A DNA stretch of 64,000 nt from Paludibacter sp. UBA6032 (GCA_002427885.1 DIZI01000009.1:62001-126000), one strand, 5' to 3'; shown: positions 50,598-60,392, counted from the first letter of the stretch. Numbers and translations: made by a program. Notes: generated by a model from the sequence alone, not told the origin.

Positions 50598-52421
50598 TCA
50601 ATAAACTATTGTTTCGTCTGCATTATTTAAAAAATCGGTAAAATACTTTATATTCTTATTTATACTTTTATCAATATTGTGTTTAAGGAATAATGTTTCA
50701 CTCGCAATAACTATTCTTTTACATTTAGCTCTCGTCAATGCAACATTTAGTCTATTTGGAGTAAAGAAAAAGTCTAAATCGTCGATAGAAGTTTCCATAT
50801 TACTTCTTGTCAACGAAAAAATAAACACATCTCTTTCTTGTCCTTGAATTCTCTCAACAGTCTCTACAATTATGTTTTCTGACTCGTTGCAGATTTTTCG
50901 TAACTCTGTTTTTATTAATGTAATTTGAGAACGATAAGGTGCAATTACTCCAATATCAATAGGTTTTACACCACAATTAATCATTTCTTCAATAAATTCA
51001 CTTATTAGCGCGGCTTCAGTTTTAGATTTGATTTCATCTTTTGATTTTCGAACTTGTACAACTACATCTACATTCCTTGGATTTAAAACGTCAATATGTT
51101 TAGTTGGATTTGAAGTTAGTTTCAGCATCTTCCTTTTGTTCTTTGCTGGTGTAAAAACCTTTCCACTATAGAATTGAGTTGAAGAGAATGAAATTAATTT
51201 TGGATTCATCCGATAACATTTAAGAAGTGTAACTCCGCCATATGAATTATATAAATATTCGAAAATTGACTGATTGAACATTTTCTTCTTATAAAGCGGA
51301 TTGATTCCGGAGTTTCCCAATATAATTGGTTTCATTTGCATGTGATCACCAAAGAATACATATTTCTCGCCTTTAAGCATCCCCAAAATTGCTAAATTCA
51401 CATGTAATTGACTGGCTTCATCAAATATCACATAATCAAATTTGATATTATGAAATTCAATACGTGTAACTTCATAAGGAGTTGCTCCAACAATCAATCC
51501 TATATTACTTGAGTTGTAAAAAAGCGATTTATCAAATCTTTTAGATACAGGTATATCGCTATAAGAATCTGTAAATTCTGTAGTTTTATACTCATCGCTT
51601 ATTTTTATAATTCTATGTTTACTTTCAGAATGATCCCAAATTGATTTAAGTGCGTTATTTATAGACTTGTGAGTAAAACCAGTCACAAGAATGTTCTTTC
51701 TTTTTGAAGCAAGAAAATTACAAAGAAATGCTAAAACCGTAGTCTTACCAGTGCCAGGAGGACCTTGTATTAAAGTAATTGGTGAATCTGCAACAGAATC
51801 AATAAAAGCTTTTCTTTGAAATTTATCAAGCGAAATGAACCTTTCTTTTATTTTACCGTCATATAAATCCTTGTTATTTAATTGTGTAAATACGCTCTTA
51901 TCTTTTTCTATTATTACTTTTCCATTAATAATATTAATTATGATATTTCTCTTTTCATGATTTTCTAATGTGTCTAATGCTTCATTTATTATTTGTCCAG
52001 TTATATTAGTAAATGAATAATCAACTATGATTGAAATTTCATTAGTAATATAGAAATTCAAAGAACCCCTTTTTAAAATAATATCGTAATAGTTGTCACC
52101 CTCTGCAATGATTTGAGCCTCAGCAGAATTTTGATCAAATTCAATTTCACTATGAATTTTAATATAATCTCCTAACCTGAATTTTGAGTTATTCTCCTCA
52201 TTACATATCAGTCGATATCTTCCATATGGCTGTAATTCTTGTATTTCTAAATTTGTAAGTGTGATGCCTTTTTTAATTTTAATTGTAATCGGCAATTTGT
52301 AGTTGTTTTGGTATTGTTCAGTACTACAGTCTTGTTCGGTTTTTTGAAAAGACTTAAGTTTAGAAATATCTTTGTCTTTCGATGTCCATGACCCCCGAGA
52401 AGTATATAAAAGAGGTTTCAT
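50598..52421 (-). CDS. SF1 DNA2/NAM7 (Upf1-like) helicase
   Basis: 607 residues. Residues ~1-190 are an N-terminal beta-rich/OB-like region without a recognised domain. The SF1 helicase core follows: Walker A GPPGTGKT (220-227), motif II FDEAS (333-337), FGDHMQMKPI, APYRSQI, ERIQGQERDVFIFSLTRS and NVALTRAK. Relatives act on DNA or RNA with ATP and are common in defence and repair gene clusters. It is the last gene of a three-gene minus-strand run with a GNAT and an orphan gene (83-bp gap to the GNAT). It converges on the GH30 gene. Confidence 0.88.
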   Translation of the reverse strand: MKPLLYTSRGSWTSKDKDISKLKSFQKTEQDCSTEQYQNNYKLPITIKIKKGITLTNLEIQELQPYGRYRLICNEENNSKFRLGDYIKIHSEIEFDQNSAEAQIIAEGDNYYDIILKRGSLNFYITNEISIIVDYSFTNITGQIINEALDTLENHEKRNIIINIINGKVIIEKDKSVFTQLNNKDLYDGKIKERFISLDKFQRKAFIDSVADSPITLIQGPPGTGKTTVLAFLCNFLASKRKNILVTGFTHKSINNALKSIWDHSESKHRIIKISDEYKTTEFTDSYSDIPVSKRFDKSLFYNSSNIGLIVGATPYEVTRIEFHNIKFDYVIFDEASQLHVNLAILGMLKGEKYVFFGDHMQMKPIILGNSGINPLYKKKMFNQSIFEYLYNSYGGVTLLKCYRMNPKLISFSSTQFYSGKVFTPAKNKRKMLKLTSNPTKHIDVLNPRNVDVVVQVRKSKDEIKSKTEAALISEFIEEMINCGVKPIDIGVIAPYRSQITLIKTELRKICNESENIIVETVERIQGQERDVFIFSLTRSNMETSIDDLDFFFTPNRLNVALTRAKCKRIVIASETLFLKHNIDKSINKNIKYFTDFLNNADETIVY

Positions 52422-52504
52422 TTTTGTTCAATTTGTTGATTGTTCATAGTAAATAATAATACGGTAATTCAAAAATTAAAGATATGAATTTGGTGTTAAT
52501 GCTA

Positions 52505-53017
52505 TTAAAAAACAAACGTATACTTATATCCAATAACCTTATTATTATCATAATCGTATAAGTTGGTAAGTCCCGTTGTTTTAAATCCTGCTTTTTGAAG
52601 TATTTTAATAGAAATAGTGTTAGTAGATTTTACATTTGCAATTACTATTTTAGAATTGTTTTCTTTACAATAATTCAATAAAAGCATAAGTGCCTCAAAA
52701 GCAAAACCTTGATTACGGTAAAAAGAATTTATGCAATAATTAACCTCCCAATTATATTCTCTATAATAAAGACAAATATAACCGATTGTTCGACAGTAGG
52801 ACTTGTGATAAATTACTAAAAATATTTCTTTAAAACGTTTGAAATTTATTAATTTCTGTTCAATTAATTCTTCAACTTGTTTCTTATTTATTGGATTTAA
52901 GTTGAGCATTGACATTGTATCTAAATCTCTAAATATCTCATGCAAATCATCTATATCATTTTGAGAAGGTGCTCTTAATATTAAATTCCCCTTTTCAATT
53001 GTTGGATATTCAGGCAT
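52505..53017 (-). CDS. GNAT family N-acetyltransferase (RimJ/RimL-like)
   Basis: 170 residues of the GNAT fold: N-terminal LILRAPSQNDIDDLHEIFRD, acetyl-CoA-binding part ... YCINSFYRNQGFAFEALMLLLNYCKEN and VIANVKSTNTISIKILQKAGFKTTGLTNLYDYDNNKVIGYKYTF. It resembles the RimJ/RimL-type family that acetylates N-termini or small amines; the substrate is unknown. It starts 3 bp after the stop of the orphan gene at 53021-53569, so the two are translationally linked, with a gap of 83 bp to the helicase. Confidence 0.9.
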   Translation of the reverse strand: MPEYPTIEKGNLILRAPSQNDIDDLHEIFRDLDTMSMLNLNPINKKQVEELIEQKLINFKRFKEIFLVIYHKSYCRTIGYICLYYREYNWEVNYCINSFYRNQGFAFEALMLLLNYCKENNSKIVIANVKSTNTISIKILQKAGFKTTGLTNLYDYDNNKVIGYKYTFVF

Positions 53018-53020
53018 TTA

Positions 53021-53569
53021 CTATTCAAATTTAAGTTTATATTTCTTTTCAATTTCGAGTGCAATCTGATTTTCGAAAATACCAAATTTTTCAAAGCCTA
53101 AATTGTTTGTTAAATAGATATGAATTGATGCCGAAATATCTTGCAGTATCGTAAAATTAAAATTAGATTTTGCAAAATTAACAATAAAGTTATTTTCAGT
53201 TTCTGAGATAGTGCAAAAGAATCTAAAAGTAGCAAGATGCAACAAAAGGATAAAATTGTCTTTTTTCAAATAACCTTGAGGACTTCTGATTTCTGGATTT
53301 ACTTCTTCTAATCCAATTACTTTTTTAAAAGTATCATCGTCTATTTTATACTTATTTCTCAAATATTCCAGAAAAGATTTTTGATTTTCATTTAAACATG
53401 TATTCATAATAATCGAATAAGTGTTTATATACCCATTGTTTTCTCTACTTTTAATGATGGATTCGAAAATTATCGGATTTTTCACAATGTCGTTTGAACA
53501 GATTGAAAACACATAGTTCAAATGTCGCTTAGATTGTTCTATTTTATTTGCTATATCAAAAAAGGCCAT
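53021..53569 (-). CDS. Orphan protein of unknown function, first gene of helicase/GNAT operon
   Basis: 182 residues, no signal or transmembrane segment. It starts MAFFDIANKIEQSKRHLNYVFSICSNDI. It is mostly helical by composition, with a region of alternating hydrophobics near the end (FNFTILQDISASIHIYLTNNLGFEKFGIFENQ). I do not recognise any domain. It is followed after 3 bp by the GNAT gene and then the helicase gene. AT content and codon use look even higher in A/T than in the efflux operon, which hints at foreign origin. Confidence 0.65.
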   Translation of the reverse strand: MAFFDIANKIEQSKRHLNYVFSICSNDIVKNPIIFESIIKSRENNGYINTYSIIMNTCLNENQKSFLEYLRNKYKIDDDTFKKVIGLEEVNPEIRSPQGYLKKDNFILLLHLATFRFFCTISETENNFIVNFAKSNFNFTILQDISASIHIYLTNNLGFEKFGIFENQIALEIEKKYKLKFE

Positions 53570-54121
53570 ATCTTATATTGTTATTAATTTGGTAAATAGA
53601 TTTTTCTTAATTTATGAATTTATAGTCTCGTTTCATTTGTTGATATTAGCAGATTTATTTTTTTTTAATGGACCCAAACAATTTATATCGTCACCTAAAT
53701 GCCCTTATATAAACTTTAGCTTTTTGATTTTTTACTATTATATCTGTATTAATTAGTATATTATAAATTTTTATTTATTAAAGTCCCAAAGATAGAAACT
53801 ATTCTTCACATGAACGATACATTTTTTAATTAATTTTCAATATATCTAAGGTGCTCTTTATTTAATCAAATTTATTGATAGTGATAGCTGTATCCGTATA
53901 GATTTAAGGGGGCTGTCTTTACAAATAAAGAATAAGGGAATTGAAGAGCAGCGGAGCTAATAAAATGCATTAAAAACTTATTTTTGTTGCAATTTCTTCT
54001 CCCAACTCAGGTTAATATTAAATTTCCATTAAAATAATAGATAACAATGCTAACTAAAAATATTATGCATAACTTTGCCATCTGATTAAACCTTTTGATA
54101 AAAAAACCATCTTACTAACTT
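53570..54121. other. Gene-free stretch between divergent genes
   Basis: 552 bp, very AT-rich. It should hold the promoters of the orphan operon (minus) and the MarR gene (plus). The only clear signal is TAACTTTG at 54070-54077, before the MarR gene. I see no repeats and no RNA signature. Confidence 0.6.
54070..54077 (+). promoter_or_regulatory. Candidate -7 box of the MarR gene
   Basis: TAACTTTG, 45 bp before the start codon, matches TAnnTTTG. No clear -33 element is present, which can indicate an activated promoter. Confidence 0.45.
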
Positions 54122-54553
54122 ATGATAGAACCAATAGGACGTAAAACGGACAAGATAGGCCGGTTGTTTCAGGCCAGACTTCATGATAATCTGGGACATC
54201 TGGATATTGAACGTTCGTTTTATCCCTTAATCCTGATTGAAGCAGGAAATGGAATAACACAGCAGGAACTTGCCGGAAAATTGCTTTGTGATAAAGTGCA
54301 GGTGGTTCGTATTATCGATTATTTATCGGATAATGGTTATGTGACACGTGTACAAAGTGCCCATGATAAGCGAAAATATGAATTGGCAATAACTGAAAAA
54401 GCAAAACTTTTTTTACCGGATATTAAAAAAGCTCTGAACGATGCAACTTCGGTCGCTTTAAAACGTTTATCCGAAAATCAAATTAACGAACTGTATAACA
54501 TGCTTTCAACTGTTGAGATGAATTTGTTGAAAGACCGGGAAAAAAATAAGTAA
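54122..54553 (+). CDS. MarR family transcriptional regulator (probable efflux regulator)
   Basis: 143 residues with the MarR winged helix: GITQQELAGKLLCDKVQVVRIIDYLSDNGYVTRVQSAHDKRKYELAITEKA. The wing ends with KYELAITEKAK as usual. The effector site is unknown. It lies on the same strand as, and 395 bp upstream of, the RND efflux operon. Regulation of that operon is likely by position, although a 240-bp palindrome-bearing repeat has been inserted between them or lies there naturally, so it may have its own transcript. Confidence 0.92.
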   Translation: MIEPIGRKTDKIGRLFQARLHDNLGHLDIERSFYPLILIEAGNGITQQELAGKLLCDKVQVVRIIDYLSDNGYVTRVQSAHDKRKYELAITEKAKLFLPDIKKALNDATSVALKRLSENQINELYNMLSTVEMNLLKDREKNK

Positions 54554-54947
54554 AAAGAGATTGTTTTAAGTCATTTGAGTTTATATAAGTTTGATAGTTT
54601 GAAAGAATAGCACGCTGTCCCGATAGCTATCGGGATACGCTGTCCACGATAGCTATCGGGATAGCGGATTAAATACGGATTTTATCTCGCCTTTGGCGAG
54701 AAGATTAAGACTTAGATTTTAAAATCAGCCCCGATCCCGATAGCTATCGGGACGGGGATAAAATCCGTTTATTCATCCGTTTAAATAATTTTATCAGCGA
54801 AAATCAGCTATATCGGCGGATCCCGATAGCTATCGGGACCGCGTTCCATTCATTTATATAAAAACATAATAGTCAATTATTCAGATACATATAACATATA
54901 TAATGTCTATTAAATAAAACAGATAATTAAACTCCATACATTAACAG
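54554..54947. other. Gene-free stretch carrying the second composite repeat, upstream of the RND operon
   Basis: 394 bp; most is the repeat at 54606-54912. I see no clear promoter for the efflux operon between the repeat and the ATG at 54948, although the sequence is AT-rich. Confidence 0.65.
54606..54912 (-). repeat. Composite dispersed repeat, copy B (inverted relative to copy A)
   Basis: The reverse complement of the copy at 46430-46690 with indels. It holds palindromes at 54618-54635, 54644-54661 (one mismatch), 54734-54751 and 54821-54838, CTCGCCTTTGGCGAG, and GATTAAGACTTAGAT. It extends further than copy A at the 54606 end by two extra palindrome copies. Confidence 0.9.
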
Positions 54948-56012
54948 ATGAAAAAAAAATCAACCTTCTGGATTGCCCTGGTTATGATAATACTGGTCGC
55001 ATTCTTTTTAAAAATGGGCTTCACCAAATCGACAACAAATTCGAAGGATAAAAATGCAAAAAACAAAACGCAACGAAAGGTCGATGCATTCGTGGTTAAA
55101 CCCTCCCTGCTTATCAATGAAATATCGGTTTCTGGATCCTTACTGGCATTCGAAGCGGTGGATTTAAAAAACGAGGTGGCCGGTCGCGTGGTGATGATTC
55201 ATTTACCCGAAGGAAAATTTGTAAAGAAAGGCACCTTGTTAGTCAAACTTTTCGACGATGATCTTCAGGCTACTCTCAAAAAGCTTCAATCGCAGCTTGC
55301 CATTCAGCAACAAATATACGACCGTCAATCGGAATTGCTCAAAGTGAATGGAATTACCCAAAACGATTATTTACAGACCGGTTTACAACTCAATTCGTTG
55401 AAAGCCGATATTGAAGTGGAAAAAACCATGATTCGTAAAACCGAAGTGAAAGCACCCTTCGACGGAGTTATCGGACTCAGAAGTATCAGTGTGGGTGCTA
55501 TTATTACCCCTTCCACCCAACTGGCAACCCTGCGTACAGCGAATAAAATAAAACTCGATTTCAGCGTACCCGAAAAATACAGCCCCGAAATTAAAGCGGG
55601 AATGAAAGTGAAATTCACCATGAATGATAGCCCCAAACAATTTGGTGCTACTGTTATAGCAACTGAAGAAGGCATTGATGCGGCAACCCGTAACCTGAAA
55701 GTAAGAGCAATAGTCAACAGCAGTTCACCTGAATTAATTTCGGGTGCATTTGCCAGTGTTTTACTGCATTTGAGCGAAAACAACAAGGCATTACTAATAC
55801 CGACACAAGCCATTATACCACGTGAAGAAGATAAATCGGTGATTGTAGCCCGACAGGGGAAAGCACATTTTGTAACCATACAAACCGGTATGCGTCAGGC
55901 CTCTAAAATTGAAGTAACCGAAGGTTTGCAGGCGGGCGACACCATTGTTACTTCCGGTATTCTTTTCCTGAAAGAAGGTTCAACGTTGTTGTATTCAACA
56001 GTAACTAAATAA
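54948..56012 (+). CDS. RND efflux periplasmic adaptor (MFP)
   Basis: 354 residues with an N-terminal membrane anchor (STFWIALVMIILVAFFLKMGF). The mature part shows the adaptor order: barrel-sandwich (NEVAGRVVMIHLPEGKFVKKGTLLVKLFD), helical hairpin (LQSQLAIQQQIYDRQSELLKVNGITQNDYLQ), the second half of the lipoyl motif (RKTEVKAPFDGVIGLRSISVGAIITPSTQLATL), beta-barrel and membrane-proximal domains. It links the RND pump in the inner membrane to the TolC-type channel. It ends 2 bp before the pump gene ATG, so the three genes form an operon. Confidence 0.94.
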   Translation: MKKKSTFWIALVMIILVAFFLKMGFTKSTTNSKDKNAKNKTQRKVDAFVVKPSLLINEISVSGSLLAFEAVDLKNEVAGRVVMIHLPEGKFVKKGTLLVKLFDDDLQATLKKLQSQLAIQQQIYDRQSELLKVNGITQNDYLQTGLQLNSLKADIEVEKTMIRKTEVKAPFDGVIGLRSISVGAIITPSTQLATLRTANKIKLDFSVPEKYSPEIKAGMKVKFTMNDSPKQFGATVIATEEGIDAATRNLKVRAIVNSSSPELISGAFASVLLHLSENNKALLIPTQAIIPREEDKSVIVARQGKAHFVTIQTGMRQASKIEVTEGLQAGDTIVTSGILFLKEGSTLLYSTVTK

Positions 56013-56014
56013 TT

Positions 56015-59000
56015 ATGACATTATCTGATCTTGCTTTAAAACGACCGATTGGTTCCATTGTATTGAGCCTTGTTATTATTCTGATGGGTGTTGTCGGGTT
56101 TAATTTCCTGGGAGTACGGCTCTATCCGGCCATCGATCCTCCCGTTATTACTGTTCAAACAAGTTACACCGGTGCCAACGATGAAATTATTGAATCGCAG
56201 ATTACCGAACCGCTCGAAAAAAATATTAATGGTATTGAAGGTGTAAAATCCATTTCGTCACAATCGTCCACCGGACAAAGTTCCATAACCGTAGAGTTTA
56301 ACCTGGGTGCCGATTTGGAAAAAGCGGCCAATGATGTCCGGGATAAGGTTTCGCAAACCATCCGTAATTTACCGCAGGATTTAGATGCACCCCCTACAGT
56401 TACCAAAGCCGATGCCAACAGCGATCCGATTATATTTTTGACGGCTCAAAGCAGTTTGATGAATAACATTGAGCTGAGTGACTATGCCGAAAATGTGTTG
56501 CAGGATAAACTGCAAACCATCCCCGGAATCAGTGCCATCAATATTTATGGTCTGCAACGACAAGCCATGCGCTTGTGGTTTAATCCCAATAAAATGACGG
56601 CGTATTCCATTACGGCTGCCGATGTAAATAATGCCCTGACAAAAGAAAACATTGAAATACCGGGAGGTAAAGTACGTGGAAATGCCACGGAGTTAACCAT
56701 TAAAACACATGGCAGGTTAGTTACCGAAGCCGACTTTAATAATTTAATTATAAAGCAACAGGATAATCAGATCGTCAGGCTCAGTGATATTGGCGAAGCC
56801 GTTCTGGGTCCGCAAAATGAAGAATCGGGTGCAACCATAAATGGTAACACCGGAGTTGTGCTGGTATTGATTCCGTTGCCGGGAGCGAATGATATTCAGA
56901 TTGCCAACGAATTTTACAAACGTCTTGCCCAGATTAAACAAAACATGCCCAAGGGAATGGATTTGGTTATTGCCCGTGATAAATCTGTTTTTGTAAGGCA
57001 ATCGGTAACGGATGTGTTGGAAACGCTTTTAATAGCCATTTCCCTGGTTGTGCTGATTATATTCCTGTTTTTCCGAAACTGGATTATTGCCTTACGACCG
57101 CTTATTGATATTCCTGTGTCGTTGATTGGTACTTTCTTTATCATGTACCTGTTTGGCTTTTCCATCAATGTACTATCGCTCCTGGGAATTGTGCTGGCCA
57201 CCGGGTTGGTGGTGGACGACGGAATTGTAGTGACCGAAAATATATTCAAGCGCATTGAGAAAGGAATGAATAAATGGCAAGCTGCCTTTGAAGGAACCAA
57301 TGAAATTTTCTTTGCCGTTATTTCCACATCACTGACGCTGGCCATCGTGTTTATTCCGGTTATCTTTTTGCAGGGCTTTACCGGAAGGTTATTCCGCGAA
57401 TTCGGGATTGTGGTGGCAAGTGCCGTTTTAATTTCCGCCTTTGTATCGCTGACACTGACTCCGGTGTTAAACGTTTTTCTGGGTGGAACAGGAACACATC
57501 ATTCTAAGTTCTACGTTGCAACCGAACCCTTCTATTTGGGAATGGAAAAGAAATACAAACGGTTTCTGGTGTTTTTCATTCAAAATAAATGGATCTCTTT
57601 TTCTATTTTAGGTTTATGTATTGCATTGATTTTTGGTATTTCCAGAACACTGCAAACAGAATTGGCACCGCTGGAGGATCATAGTTTTCTACGATCCATG
57701 ATAACCGCCCCCGAAGGGACCGAATATTCCACTACTCAAAAAATTATTGACCGGGTAGCCAAAGTAAGCATGGAAAAAATTCCCGATGCACGGTTTACAC
57801 TGGCACGGTACGGTGGTGGAAACAGTTCGGTTGTGAATTCAGGCTTTGTTGTTACTTTCTTAACCGATCCTACACAGCGTAAAATGACGCAACAGGAAGT
57901 GTTTATGAAATTATCGAAAGCGTATGATTCAATTCCCGATGCTAAAGTTTTTGCCACACAGGAACCAACCATTTCTACTTCCACTTCCGGAGGATTGCCG
58001 GTTCAGTTTGTGCTGCAAAATCTCGATTTTGAAAAATTACACGAAGTTTTACCGAAATTTATGGATGAGGCTCAAAACAGTCCGGTTTTCAGCAATATTG
58101 ATGTAAATCTGAAGTTCAATAAACCTGAAGTGGATGTTGTAGTAGACCGGTTAAAAGCCAATACGCTGGGAGTTAATGAAAAAGATGTATCCGATGCATT
58201 AAACCTGGCTTATAGTGGAAGCCGTTACGGATACTTTTTGAAAAATAATATGCAGTACTATGTAATCGGTCAGGTAGCCCGGGCCGATAGAAATACACCG
58301 GCAGATATCTCTTCCTTATATGTCCGTTCAAATTCCGGTAATATGATACAGTTGGATAATCTTGTAACCATGCAGGAAAACAGTAATCCACCCATTTTGT
58401 ATCATTACAACCGGTATAAATCGGCCACGGTATCCGCCAATCTTGCCGAAGGCAAAACACTGGGTGACGGGATCACCGAAATGCAACGAATAGCCGCTAA
58501 ATTATTGGATCCAACATTCAATACCGCTTTATCGGGACCTTCGAGGGATTTTGCCGAAAGTAATTCCAATATTTCGTTTGCCCTGGTATTGGCTCTGGTG
58601 CTTATCTATTTGATTTTGGCTGCGCAGTTCGAGAGTTTCCGCGATCCGTTTATCATTATGCTCACCGTGCCAATGGCCATAGCAGGAGCCATGCTTTCGC
58701 TCTGGATTTTTGGACAAACACTCAACATTTTCTCCGAGATCGGTATGATTCTGCTGATTGGTATTGTAACTAAAAACGGTATTTTAATTGTAGAATTTGC
58801 CAATCAGAAACGAAAGTTGGGAATGAACAAACGCTTAGCTGCCTTTGAAGCTGCTTCGGCCCGTTTTCGTCCCATCTTAATGACTTCACTGGCAACCATA
58901 TTCGGAGCCTTACCTATCGCTTTGGCTCTGGGAGCCGGTTCCACCAGCCGCATTCCGTTGGGAATTGTAGTGGTTGGTGGGTTGTTATTCTCATTAATGC

Positions 59001-59077
59001 TTACTTTATTTGTAATTCCGGTTACCTATATTGTATTGTCAAGTAACAAAAGCAAAGTAATTAAATATGAAAATTAA
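56015..59077 (+). CDS. RND efflux pump permease (HAE1 family)
   Basis: 1,020 residues, the full length of an AcrB-type resistance-nodulation-division transporter, with twelve predicted membrane helices and two large periplasmic loops. TM1 is LKRPIGSIVLSLVIILMGVVG; the porter starts RLYPAIDPPVITVQTSYTGA. The proton-relay Asp pair is in TM4 (TGLVVDDGIVVTENIFKRIE), and TM10-12 show IGMILLIGIVTKNGILIVEFANQ and TSLATIFGALPIALALGAGS. It should export drugs or other amphipathic compounds driven by proton motive force. It sits between the adaptor (2 bp gap) and the TolC-type gene (overlap 11 bp). Confidence 0.96.
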   Translation: MTLSDLALKRPIGSIVLSLVIILMGVVGFNFLGVRLYPAIDPPVITVQTSYTGANDEIIESQITEPLEKNINGIEGVKSISSQSSTGQSSITVEFNLGADLEKAANDVRDKVSQTIRNLPQDLDAPPTVTKADANSDPIIFLTAQSSLMNNIELSDYAENVLQDKLQTIPGISAINIYGLQRQAMRLWFNPNKMTAYSITAADVNNALTKENIEIPGGKVRGNATELTIKTHGRLVTEADFNNLIIKQQDNQIVRLSDIGEAVLGPQNEESGATINGNTGVVLVLIPLPGANDIQIANEFYKRLAQIKQNMPKGMDLVIARDKSVFVRQSVTDVLETLLIAISLVVLIIFLFFRNWIIALRPLIDIPVSLIGTFFIMYLFGFSINVLSLLGIVLATGLVVDDGIVVTENIFKRIEKGMNKWQAAFEGTNEIFFAVISTSLTLAIVFIPVIFLQGFTGRLFREFGIVVASAVLISAFVSLTLTPVLNVFLGGTGTHHSKFYVATEPFYLGMEKKYKRFLVFFIQNKWISFSILGLCIALIFGISRTLQTELAPLEDHSFLRSMITAPEGTEYSTTQKIIDRVAKVSMEKIPDARFTLARYGGGNSSVVNSGFVVTFLTDPTQRKMTQQEVFMKLSKAYDSIPDAKVFATQEPTISTSTSGGLPVQFVLQNLDFEKLHEVLPKFMDEAQNSPVFSNIDVNLKFNKPEVDVVVDRLKANTLGVNEKDVSDALNLAYSGSRYGYFLKNNMQYYVIGQVARADRNTPADISSLYVRSNSGNMIQLDNLVTMQENSNPPILYHYNRYKSATVSANLAEGKTLGDGITEMQRIAAKLLDPTFNTALSGPSRDFAESNSNISFALVLALVLIYLILAAQFESFRDPFIIMLTVPMAIAGAMLSLWIFGQTLNIFSEIGMILLIGIVTKNGILIVEFANQKRKLGMNKRLAAFEAASARFRPILMTSLATIFGALPIALALGAGSTSRIPLGIVVVGGLLFSLMLTLFVIPVTYIVLSSNKSKVIKYEN

Positions 59078-60392
59078 AAGAGTGATGGCGTACCCGAACA
59101 TGAAAATAGTGTTATCGCTGTTTTTGATATTGATTCTTCCGGCAGTAAAGGCACAAAAGGTGCTGACGTTGGACGATGCCATTCGCATGACGATGAAAAA
59201 TAATTTTGACATTCTTATATCCAAAAACGATGCTGACATTGCCAGAGTAAATAATACGCCCGGAAATGCCGGAATGCTACCAACCGTTGCCTTTACCGGC
59301 ACTGCAAGCTACAGTGAAAGCAAAGCCAGTCAAAAAACGGGTAGTGGAACCGTAAACGATTATCCGGCTTTGTCGGGTTCTTCATTAACTGCCGGAGTTC
59401 AGCTAAACTGGAATCTGTTCGATGGCGGAAAAATGTTTGTCACCAAGAGCAAGTTGAATGAAATTCAGGCTTTGGGTGAAATTCAGTTTAAAGATAGAGT
59501 GATGCAAACGTTATTCAACGTCATTGCGGCGTATTACGATGTTGTTCGTCAAAAACAACAATTAAATTCAATTAACGAAGCATTGAATTATAATCGCGAT
59601 AGGGTTACCATAGCACAAGCCGGATTTAATGCCGGTTCGTTGTTGAAATCCGATTTGCTTCAGGCAAAGATTGACTTGAATGTAACCACCGAAAACGCCA
59701 TCAATCAACAATTTGCCATCGATGTTGCTATAAAAACACTGAATCAGTTGTTGGGCAAAAACTACGACGAATCAATAGAAATTTCCGATTCCATTCCATT
59801 GGGTTATTCTCCCGATAAAGCTGGTTTGATGAAAAAAGTCAATTCATCAAACACAAGCATTCTTAATTTCCAAAAGCAAATTGACATTGCACAATTGGCC
59901 TTAAAAGAAAGCAGGAGCTACTATTTGCCAACACTCAACTTCAGAGCCGGATATTATGCATCGCAATCGGCCAATTCAGCCGGAACAATTTTAAGTAGTA
60001 ATTCTATGGGACCGCAGGTAGGAGGGACGTTGGTCATTCCAATTTACAGTGCCGGAGAAACCAAACGAAAAGAAGCAATGGCTAAAATTCAGGTACAATC
60101 GGCGGAATATGATTTACAAAACATAAAACTGCAGGTAAATACTGAACTGAGCAATATGCTGACAGAATTTGATAATCAGCAGAAATTACTGGATATTGAA
60201 ACTGAGAATAACGAACTGGCGAAGGAAAACATTCAAATAAGCATCGACCGCCTGAAACACGGTCAAACAACCTCTCTCGAAGTTCATTTGGCTCAGGAAG
60301 ATTATGTACAGTCGGGTACCCGGTTGATTAATTTTCGTTACAACCTGAAATTGGCCGAAACAAAACTGAAACAACTTGTTTCCTCATTATAA
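59067..60392 (+). CDS. TolC-type outer-membrane efflux channel
   Basis: 441 residues. A signal peptide starts at an inner Met (MKIVLSLFLILILPAVKA), and three ATGs (59067, 59085, 59100) are possible; the first overlaps the pump gene by 11 bp. The mature sequence starts LTLDDAIRMTMKNNFDIL, and the two OEP repeats follow (GTASYSESKASQ ... QLNWNLFDGGKMFVTKSKLNEIQ; RAGYYASQSANSAG ... VIPIYSAGETKRKEAMAKIQVQSAEYDLQ). It completes the tripartite pump with the adaptor and RND permease. Confidence 0.94.
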   Translation: MKIKRVMAYPNMKIVLSLFLILILPAVKAQKVLTLDDAIRMTMKNNFDILISKNDADIARVNNTPGNAGMLPTVAFTGTASYSESKASQKTGSGTVNDYPALSGSSLTAGVQLNWNLFDGGKMFVTKSKLNEIQALGEIQFKDRVMQTLFNVIAAYYDVVRQKQQLNSINEALNYNRDRVTIAQAGFNAGSLLKSDLLQAKIDLNVTTENAINQQFAIDVAIKTLNQLLGKNYDESIEISDSIPLGYSPDKAGLMKKVNSSNTSILNFQKQIDIAQLALKESRSYYLPTLNFRAGYYASQSANSAGTILSSNSMGPQVGGTLVIPIYSAGETKRKEAMAKIQVQSAEYDLQNIKLQVNTELSNMLTEFDNQQKLLDIETENNELAKENIQISIDRLKHGQTTSLEVHLAQEDYVQSGTRLINFRYNLKLAETKLKQLVSSL

